From contig NC_067195.1 in assembly GCF_000699445.3 (NCBI RefSeq), positions 53,672,465-53,736,464 of the forward strand: a stretch of DNA of 64,000 nucleotides, written 5' to 3'. The translations under genes and the position numbers were made by a program. This stretch comes from Schistosoma haematobium. Lineage: Eukaryota > Platyhelminthes > Trematoda > Strigeidida > Schistosomatidae. Position 1 is the first letter of the stretch; the number at the start of each line of letters is the position of its first letter. The notes under the pieces are model-generated. The model saw nothing but the letters and a program-made list of their open reading frames with translations. It was not told the DNA's origin and ran no database searches. Positions 60,201 to 64,000 of the stretch are shown here, one piece after another.

Positions 60201-61294
60201 TCATTTTACTGGCGTTTGGAGATTTCATGAATCGATTCATGTCAATGCACTATATTCCAATTCAAAATCTATCACAACTAAAGCAGAGTTTCATTATACG
60301 GTCGTGGACATTGTTGGATTTCATTGAAATGATGAACTGGTTTAAGTTAGACCATTATTGAAAACCTGGAAGCATTAGATGACCATTCCATCCTAGTATG
60401 GGACTACTCAGCAGTGCGCATCTACGACCCTGCGGGCAGGACTCGGACCCAGGACTGCGAGCAAAGCTAATATTGTTGTAGAATACCATTTGTTATTCAC
60501 TCAAGGGTTTATACTTTCCTGTCTGTATTAAGTATTTACAATGGAACATTATTGGTGTGTGCAAATCCTGAGCGAATTAGCCTAATATACCCATTTTTAC
60601 TAAATTTGGATAGTGACACATGTTTCACCTTTTTTCGCACAACCTTGTGGCTGTCTAGACCCTATAACCGAATGAATAACATGAGCATTTGAGGCGCAAA
60701 TTACTGAGTTGGAATAACAATTTAAGGATCTACACTGGGTCCCTTACGGATGGATCCGGCTGACGAGTCCTAAAGAAAACGAAATTCACATGATAAATTC
60801 AATTACTAACCATAATCCGATATTATTGTCTAGTTGTTTTTGTTTACAGACAAAATGAATCTACTTTATATTAATTATTATTAAATATATTTAAATATAA
60901 TACAGTACTAATTCATCTCCTTTTTTATTCTATAGAGGGTGAAACAATGTCAGCAAATGAATTAAATCGATTACGTGATTTATTATTAGATATAGATCAA
61001 CAATTAACTCGTGGTTTGAATCAATGTATACATGGTCGTTTATTGCATTTAATATGGGCGATATTTATAACAATTTTATTAATTATCTTAATATTAATAT
61101 ATCCAACTGATAGATTAACATCAATTATAAAATGTTTATTTGAAATATTACTTGGTATTATATTATTCACATTAATTTGGGGTTCATTAATTGGTAGAAC
61201 TATAGAAAAATCCGGTTTAAAAAATGCTAAACATTCAATTTCAACATTATCTTCAAGATTAGATAGTTCAAATGATTTTACATTAATTAAATAA
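35213..61294 (+). CDS. SMPD2: Neutral sphingomyelinase, SMPD2-like (whole gene, 8 exons)
   Basis: Mg-dependent phosphodiesterase of the DNase I-like fold that hydrolyses sphingomyelin to ceramide and phosphocholine at membranes. Exons: 35213-35253, 35286-35388, 35425-35501, 35538-35724, 43610-43819, 50733-50910, 57281-57421, 60936-61294. All joins are GT-AG and in phase, giving 431 residues (human SMPD2 is 423). Introns 1-3 are 32, 36 and 36 nt; introns 4-7 are 7885, 6913, 6370 and 3514 nt. Seen: FNCW at the N-terminus, E48 in LLQEIW (Mg ligand), GKGIGL loop, H136 in VTHL, GDFN (179-182), D248 in RLDYIFY, H294 in SDHE, and two hydrophobic helices near 351-368 and 380-399. A housekeeping-type membrane enzyme; the symbol is by family resemblance. 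Confidence 0.93.
35725..37055. other. SMPD2-like intron 4, first part, unassigned
   Basis: No exon found. Around 36850-36910 there is a GGATTAGG/GGTTAGG-type stretch that probably belongs to a repeat, not a telomere. Confidence 0.4.
37075..37345 (-). repeat. Smα-like hammerhead element, one core mutation
   Basis: The minus strand carries box B GGGTTCGAATCC, then GCACTG, CTGAGGA, stem II GTCC/GGAC, and GAGA for the GAAA box, followed by CGGCCGTC and CAGTGC. Everything is intact except A14, changed to G, which is expected to abolish cleavage. The left end has the family's inverted-end sequence (TTAGACCACC.. and GATTGAGATC). Confidence 0.8.
37433..37583. repeat. 70-bp-arm palindrome from hammerhead-element ends
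   Basis: Arms 37433-37502 and 37514-37583 are inverted copies with three mismatches around an 11-nt loop. The arm is the terminal sequence of the hammerhead family (GGGTTGTGGAG.., GATTGAGA.CATGAACCGATT, GTTAGACCACC). The body of the element is missing, so the two ends lie head to head. Confidence 0.85.
38101..38723 (-). mobile_element. Penelope-like element with 75-bp inverted ends
   Basis: Inverted arms at 38101-38175 and 38650-38723 (few mismatches). Between them the minus-strand frame 38558-38304 reads [20 protein letters not shown] and [16 protein letters not shown], a Penelope-type GIY-YIG half with its Glu (FIEAL) kept; it ends [15 protein letters not shown]. The GIY-YIG opening and the RT are missing. 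It lies in intron 4 of the sphingomyelinase gene. The better-preserved sister of the 11.7-kb copy. Confidence 0.75.
38730..40680. other. SMPD2-like intron 4, unassigned
   Basis: Very AT-rich. No exon or known repeat recognised. Confidence 0.4.
40687..40768 (-). repeat. Repeat-end fragment, possibly Penelope-like
   Basis: The minus strand reads a GAAGAAGTAACTTG-like block, ATGAAACGTCAGAA and TTTTCTACTCATTGAGATAT. It resembles 62138-62215 (GAAGATGTGGCTTAC, CGAAACATCAGAAA, TTTCTACTCACTGG) in inverse orientation. The class assignment is uncertain. Confidence 0.4.
41160..41660 (+). repeat. Smα-like hammerhead element with inverted ends
   Basis: About 500 bp. Left end 41252-41333 and right end 41575-41660 are inverted copies (TATCAGAAA.., GGTTTTGTG, TTGAAGCTAGACCAC). 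Inside are box A TGGTCTAGAGG (41438-41448), box B GAGTTTGAATCC (41481-41492), then GCACACTG, CTGAAGA, and GAACAAAA where GGACGAAA is expected. Stem II and the GAAA box are damaged. In front of the left end is a module (CACTGGTCATTGCTTCTCAC) shared with 37350-37440 and 61870-61930. Confidence 0.78.
42935..43260 (+). repeat. Unnamed interspersed repeat B, copy 2
   Basis: Same ordered blocks as 11030-11350 (GGGATTAAATAAGTGCAATA, GGCGAAGC, AGACATGTGATAAGTA, AAGTGAATAAGTGACA), just before exon 5 of the sphingomyelinase gene. Confidence 0.55.
43610..43819 (+). CDS. SMPD2: SMPD2-like exon 5
   Basis: 210 nt, 70 codons, phase 0. Begins [20 protein letters not shown] after a pyrimidine-rich TTCAAG acceptor and carries [13 protein letters not shown], the Asp/Asn motif of the DNase I-like fold, then KLSDAWLNN before GTAAGT. 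It joins the VTH of exon 4 to form VTHL. Confidence 0.95.
44625..44830 (-). repeat. Smα-like hammerhead element, 3-nt core deletion
   Basis: The minus strand reads GCACTG, CTGA then directly GTCC: the three core bases N7-G8-A9 are gone, although GACGAAAC and GTCCAGTGC remain. The family end sequence is present at 44625-44680. Confidence 0.75.
45095..46415 (+). mobile_element. LINE, internally deleted, both ends kept
   Basis: 5' region from about 45095, then the start of an endonuclease frame (45567 on: [20 protein letters not shown]). At about 45675 it passes from TIYVCCV straight to DNFTHLG, an RT C-terminal block; RT core and most of the endonuclease are missing. Then [12 protein letters not shown] and [14 protein letters not shown] with frameshifts, and a 3' UTR ending at GCTGACTGACTG near 46412. 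This gives about 1.3 kb from an element of roughly 3 kb or more. Confidence 0.72.
46930..47085 (+). repeat. Hammerhead element relic
   Basis: A tRNA-like box B CCGGGTTCGAACC (47000-47012) is followed by CTGAGTTTCATGCTAGCA-type and CCAGTAC blocks in the order of the hammerhead family, with the core largely lost. Confidence 0.5.
47540..47582. repeat. (TA)n microsatellite
   Basis: Perfect TA run in SMPD2-like intron 5. Confidence 0.95.
48229..48256. repeat. (TA)n microsatellite
   Basis: Perfect TA run about 300 bp upstream of the RTE-like copy. Confidence 0.95.
48553..49680 (+). mobile_element. RTE-like LINE, 5'-truncated, long open RT frame
   Basis: In intron 5 on the same strand as the gene. 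A single open frame (to the stop at 49668) runs from RT motif A ([20 protein letters not shown]) through motif B ([13 protein letters not shown]), motif C ([11 protein letters not shown]), [20 protein letters not shown] and [11 protein letters not shown] to [14 protein letters not shown]. No frameshift in 1.1 kb, so it is the youngest LINE copy here. The endonuclease and RT N-terminus are missing. The end is a (GTAA)n tail (49660-49678). The frame is also open upstream to 48429, but I do not recognise that part. Confidence 0.88.
49681..50700. other. SMPD2-like intron 5, end, unassigned
   Basis: No recognised exon or repeat before the acceptor of exon 6. Confidence 0.4.
50733..50910 (+). CDS. 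SMPD2: SMPD2-like exon 6
   Basis: 178 nt. Begins [20 protein letters not shown] and includes [20 protein letters not shown] followed by IFYRSGPS; the LDYIFY segment matches the IDYVLY motif of neutral sphingomyelinases. It ends with one base (T) of a split Ser codon before GTAAGATA. Confidence 0.95.
50911..52090. other. SMPD2-like intron 6, first part, unassigned
   Basis: No recognised exon or repeat. Confidence 0.4.
52095..52505 (+). mobile_element. LINE 3' end relic
   Basis: Eroded version of the coding end and 3' UTR found at 45920-46415: ATGCCTAACCATGG, ACGACATGGTATCAG, GTAGGTACAGATTCCC, a T-rich UTR, then GTGTGGCAACTTCAACCGA. No intact frame. Confidence 0.6.
52506..53820. other. SMPD2-like intron 6, unassigned
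   Basis: A less AT-rich stretch at 52520-52660 is of unknown nature; the rest is AT-rich. No gene recognised. Confidence 0.4.
53826..54185 (-). repeat. Hammerhead element with inverted ends, eroded core
   Basis: Inverted ends at 53828-53875 and 54117-54175 (GATCATGAAC.GAT, GTTAGACCAC and its complement). The minus strand has a tRNA-like segment, then CTGAGGT for CTGANGA, GTCC/GGAT for stem II and a kept GAAA. Core base A9 is changed. About 350 bp end to end, so it shows the unit length of this subfamily. Confidence 0.72.
54893..55200. repeat. Palindrome of two hammerhead halves head to head
   Basis: Left arm about 54893-55041 reads on the minus strand as hammerhead core and element end; right arm about 55068-55200 reads the same on the plus strand (GTCGCACAATAGGACGAAAC, GGCCGTCC). 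Arms share the end TATCAGAAG.., TTGAAGCTAGACCAC. Both cores are changed (CTGAGAA.. and CTGTGTA for CTGANGA). About 25 bp of spacer. Confidence 0.75.
55520..56030 (+). mobile_element. RTE-tail non-autonomous repeat, copy 3, inverted tail
   Basis: The body (about 55585-56025) matches the minus strand of the 12.7- and 15.1-kb copies with substitutions, but the tail sequence (AAATATTGGTACAAGG.., preceded by TTTATTTATTT) stands at the 5' side in reverse orientation. The body and tail are therefore inverted relative to each other. Confidence 0.65.
56031..57280. other. SMPD2-like intron 6, end, unassigned
   Basis: AT-rich with no recognised exon or repeat before exon 7. Confidence 0.4.
57281..57421 (+). 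CDS. SMPD2: SMPD2-like exon 7: catalytic histidine exon
   Basis: 141 nt, recognised by motif rather than ORF length. Encodes [20 protein letters not shown], then [21 protein letters not shown]294 of SDHE is the expected catalytic histidine. The acceptor is TTTTACTATAG and the donor GTATAC after the first base of a split Glu codon. Confidence 0.94.
57690..57910 (+). repeat. Hammerhead element relic
   Basis: The order of blocks fits the family: a tRNA-like segment, GTGGACATGCACTACTGAG, a stem II relic TTCTATACTGGAA, TGAAAT and GTCTAGTACTTC. Core destroyed. Confidence 0.55.
57911..58990. other. SMPD2-like intron 7, mostly unassigned
   Basis: A possible tRNA-derived relic lies around 58770-58855 (GCCGGCCCATTAGTTCTAAG); otherwise nothing recognised. 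Confidence 0.35.
59000..59280 (+). repeat. Unnamed interspersed repeat B, copy 3
   Basis: Shares GGCGAGTGAGCCAACTC, AGACATGTGATGAGTACGG, AGTAATCCATACACATG and AAGTGAATAATTAACAA in order with the copies at 11.0 and 42.9 kb. It ends at the LINE 3' end that follows. Confidence 0.55.
59281..59946 (-). mobile_element. LINE 3' end with RT C-terminal frame
   Basis: The minus-strand frame 59946-59587 has [20 protein letters not shown], then [18 protein letters not shown] and [18 protein letters not shown], the C-terminal part of the LINE family also seen at 45.9-46.1 kb. The 3' UTR runs to the TCAGTCAGTAACAACGTAG end at 59281. 5'-truncated. Confidence 0.72.
60310..60480 (-). repeat. Hammerhead element relic
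   Basis: The minus strand has box B-like GGGTCCGAGTCC, GCGCACTG, CTGAGTA, GTCC/GGAT and GGAAT in place of GAAA. Core mutated; family end at 60330-60375. Confidence 0.65.
60936..61294 (+). CDS. SMPD2: SMPD2-like exon 8: membrane anchor and stop
   Basis: 359 nt. Begins [20 protein letters not shown] (amphipathic, charged), then two strongly hydrophobic helices, roughly [19 protein letters not shown] and [20 protein letters not shown], and a polar tail ending TLIK-stop (TAA). A two-helix C-terminal anchor is typical of the SMPD2 family. A 132-residue frame on the opposite strand is its shadow. Confidence 0.93.
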
Positions 61295-61400
61295 TAATTT
61301 GTCTTTTTTTTCTCCTTTTGTATTCCTCCCCAATACTTTTTTCTTTTCTGTTTTTGTTTTCTTTTTCTTCCAAAATAAATTTTGAATAGAATATGTTTAA
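61295..61400 (+). terminator. SMPD2-like 3' UTR with poly(A) signal
   Basis: A T-rich stretch follows the stop, then AATAAA at 61374-61379, about 80 bp downstream, so cleavage near 61395-61400 is expected. A further AATAAA near 61549 is an alternative. Confidence 0.55.
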
Positions 61401-61481
61401 GTGAAGAAATATATACCATCGAGTTTTTATTTCTTTCTAATTAATCAATTCATTTTAATTGTAATGATGATATCAGGATTT

Positions 61482-61516
61482 ATCTCTCTCTGTGTCTCTC
61501 TCTCACACACACACAC
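61482..61516. repeat. (CT)n(CA)n compound microsatellite
   Basis: TCTCTCTCTGTGTCTCTCTC then a CA run, downstream of the sphingomyelinase poly(A) signal. Confidence 0.9.
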
Positions 61517-61835
61517 GTTCCTCTTTTAATTACAAGCAATTAACGGAAATAATAAATTGTCATCGTATATCTTTTATACAATTATTCATAGGTGTTATAT
61601 TTAACAACGGCAAAATGATTGTATTTGACACTGATGTTTGTGTATTTTAATTTATTTAATATTTAACATATATGTGTATGTTCAATATACCTATATATAT
61701 AATTCGAATTAATGTTATCATCGTTGTGGCTTTCTTTTGTCTCTTGTTTTTATATTGTACATGTATACAGAATTATGTCTAATTTGAAAAAAATTATTTA
61801 ACAAATATTTATTTCCTTTTTTTAATGAACCACTT

Positions 61836-62095
61836 AATATCTCGGTGAGTTACTATCTCACAACAGACTCGGTTGAACTCCACTGGTCACTACTTCTCAC
61901 TAGGACTTCAGGAAATACCTCATGAAGTCGGTGGATGCGCACTGCTGAGGAGTCCCAAAATAGGACGAAATGGCCGTCCAGTGCTTCCAGGTTTTCCATC
62001 GTGGTCTAGCTTCAACTGACTCATGATCTTAACCATTGAAATTACTACAATCTTCACAAAACCCATCTGATATTAATCAACATATGCTCACTAGT
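61836..62095 (+). repeat. Hammerhead-carrying Smα-like element
   Basis: Left part has the CACTGGTCACTACTTCTCAC module directly joined to the hammerhead; the tRNA-like promoter is missing. Right part has GTGGTCTAGCTTCAACTGAC and the end AAAACCCATCTGATATTA, then an inverse copy of the CTAGTGAGCATATG module. Same strand as the sphingomyelinase gene and about 0.65 kb from its stop codon. Confidence 0.8.
61939..61984 (+). ncRNA. Hammerhead ribozyme, intact core
   Basis: Type I topology. Stem I GCACTG (61939-61944) with CAGTGC (61979-61984); core CTGAGGA (61945-61951); stem II GTCC (61952-61955) with GGAC (61963-61966) around a 7-nt loop; GAAA (61967-61970); minimal stem III of A-U plus T·G wobble around loop GGCC; cleavage expected after C61978 in GTC. 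All core positions agree with the hammerhead consensus. The T·G pair in stem III, C·G in most relatives here, may lower its rate. Confidence 0.82.
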
Positions 62096-62129
62096 GGATT
62101 GTTATAAATAATTCTAATTTGGTTATTTA

Positions 62130-62220
62130 ATCTCTGAAGATGTGGCTTACACTAAGTCACGAAACATCAGAAAATCTAATTTTTCTACTCACTGGAATAT
62201 TATAAATATTTATTTAAAAA
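62130..62220 (+). repeat. Repeat-end fragment, possibly Penelope-like
   Basis: CTGAAGATGTGGCTTACACT, AAGTCACGAAACATCAGAAA and TTTTTCTACTCACTGG; it resembles the complement of 40687-40768. The class is uncertain. Confidence 0.4.
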
Positions 62221-64000
62221 TTTACAATACTCTCTGCATGGTTCAGAGTAGCAAGTCAGTTATTTTCTTGATTGATGTTGTGATTTGACTGTCTCTAGAA
62301 TTATGGGATCTTTATGCTGAGAAACTTAACATTTTATTGTTTTATGAGTCCGATACTATACTTTTAAGAATATTCACTGGACGGTTGTACACATTTTGTT
62401 ATGTGTAATTTCTCTATTTTTCCTGGTTTTCTTGATAAAAATATCTCCACCATTCCTCATATCATGATGTGACTGGGTGAGAATTTTCAGTAGCACAATA
62501 TTTTTATCCTAGGTGTTAAGTTGTTTCTGCTTGTGTCCCTTCCCATAGACATAGATGTATCAACCAAACTAATATATAATACCTATCTTCTACAAACCAA
62601 GAAGTTTGTTTAATTAAAGCAGATAATTGAAACAGGGGGGATAAATAATAAGGAAAATAAATCATTCATTATCGTTAAATTTAAAATAATAAAAGTAACT
62701 GAGAACAGTCCAATACTATAAGCAGAAAATTTTGCAGTTACAAGATGAATTGATTAATGGAGCGAAAAAGCTAGTTGAAATTGATGTAAACTTGAAAATA
62801 CGTCGAACATCATGCAAGGTTCCCTTTTTAACGATGTTCAGTAATTCGTATATGTATAACGTAGAATCAATTACATTGCTTTAAAATAAAGGCTCGTGGC
62901 TGCTTGAACGTTTACAACAAGGAAACAGGGGATCGATATTTCAAATGTTTGACGCCATTGGTTAGCTAAATCATTGGGTTTCTGTTCGACTTAGATTAAC
63001 GATTTGTAGTACATAGGTTTCTTAAATTAGTTGACCGTTGAAAAATTTCATCTCTGGTATGTCGTGCCAAAAGTGTCTGCCGGTAGATATCAGTTCGAAT
63101 AATTCAGTCAGAATAAGGTGAATACTAATCTTTGACATTTGTATCCTTTAAGAAGTTCTATTATGTCCTTGTAATTATGATTCGTATAAAGTTTTACTCT
63201 TTTTTTCAGCAACGAATATACATACAATTAATACTAGTCATTTTATTTATTGAAAAAGCTTTCAGGCCTCTAATATTGTGATTTCAGCGACCTTGCTTGG
63301 TTGATCTGATTTAAAAACTAGTTAGCAAAGTTAGAATTTTAGATCAATCATAGTTTTATTTTCTACTCACTGATTATGTAAATCAAACTAATATACCATT
63401 GACCGAAAAAACTATTGCAATAAATGTAATTCATTTTCTGCATCAATTTACTTAAGAATTGAAACAAAACCTAACAAATAAAACATTGAATAATTTAGAA
63501 CAATATGATTTTATTTTGTTTGATGAAATCAATCATAATAACAACAACAAAAAACTTAATTGTTTGTTCATTTATAAAACAACACACAAAATGTAAAACT
63601 AGTTAATCAATCCCATTTTGTTTATGAATAATACATGAATCTTGTTTAATAATAATAATAATTAAAACAAAGTGTCTTTTTGAAATTCAACAACAAAATC
63701 AATTTCATCTAATTTATTATCAATGATCATGTAAATTTATAAAGAATTTTTTTTATAATTCGTCTTACCTGAAGAAAATGAGATTTAGATAATGTTATCA
63801 AACCAATAAATACTGATCATATATATGTAAAAGAAAACTGAAGAGACTTCAAGATCATTGAAAAATTCGAAAAGAACTTAATCATTTAAAACAAATTAAT
63901 AAAAAGAATTTTTATAATTTAATTGACAAACTTAATAAATAAATAAATGATACATTTAAGAAAGACAGAAATGGTAATATCAAATAAATACTGATTGTGT
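62221..64000. other. Unassigned AT-rich sequence
   Basis: No gene, exon or repeat recognised up to the end of the window. Confidence 0.45.

Noticed and set aside
61021..61419. 132-codon minus-strand frame
   Set aside because: It is antisense to sphingomyelinase exon 8, whose frame is supported by phase, family length and membrane helices.
1..64000. CRISPR arrays, bacterial operons or phage genes
   Set aside because: No regularly spaced short repeats, no Shine-Dalgarno-linked gene strings; both real genes are spliced and eukaryotic.

Overview
The window looks like nuclear DNA of a schistosome or close trematode relative. The evidence is AT-rich sequence, two animal-type genes split by ultra-short (32-36 nt) and multi-kilobase introns, and a dense set of repeats of kinds known from schistosomes: hammerhead-ribozyme elements with a tRNA-like pol III promoter (Smα-like), RTE-like and CR1-like LINEs, Penelope-like elements and a Ty3/gypsy LTR element. 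The species cannot be fixed from sequence alone.

Two complete genes can be assembled exon by exon with matching reading phases. (1) NFS1, mitochondrial cysteine desulfurase, minus strand, 23722 down to 12450, 10 exons, 444 residues, with the PLP lysine (K245) and the catalytic cysteine (C368). (2) A neutral sphingomyelinase of the SMPD2 type, plus strand, 35213 to 61294, 8 exons, 431 residues, with the Mg-binding Glu, the GDFN and SDHE motifs and two C-terminal membrane helices. A short candidate exon just upstream of the second gene, on the opposite strand (34253-34366), resembles the start of CENP-S/MHF1; this is tentative.

Layout: 1-5 kb holds remains of a Ty3/gypsy element with LTR-like direct repeats; 8.1-10.8 kb a degraded RTE-like LINE; 11.7-12.2 kb a Penelope-like GIY-YIG relic; 12.4-23.7 kb NFS1, with repeats in its introns; 26.5-29.9 kb two CR1-like LINE copies in opposite orientation; 29.9-31.5 kb a pair of degenerate direct repeats; 32.5-34.2 kb another RTE-like copy; 35.2-61.3 kb the sphingomyelinase gene, with introns full of hammerhead elements, palindromes, Penelope-like relics and LINE fragments; 61.4-64 kb simple repeats, one hammerhead element with an intact catalytic core, then nothing recognised.

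Both genes have the same architecture: the first introns are all 32-36 nt, then every later intron is 1.2-7.9 kb, and all recognised mobile DNA within the genes sits in the large introns. The two proteins belong to different pathways (iron-sulfur cluster and tRNA thiolation sulfur supply; sphingomyelin breakdown to ceramide), and nothing in the sequence links them functionally.

The points most worth a second look are the hammerhead element with a complete core about 0.65 kb downstream of the sphingomyelinase stop codon on the same strand, the terminal inverted repeats and palindromes of the hammerhead family, and an abrupt identity switch between two repeats flanking NFS1 exon 9 that suggests gene conversion.
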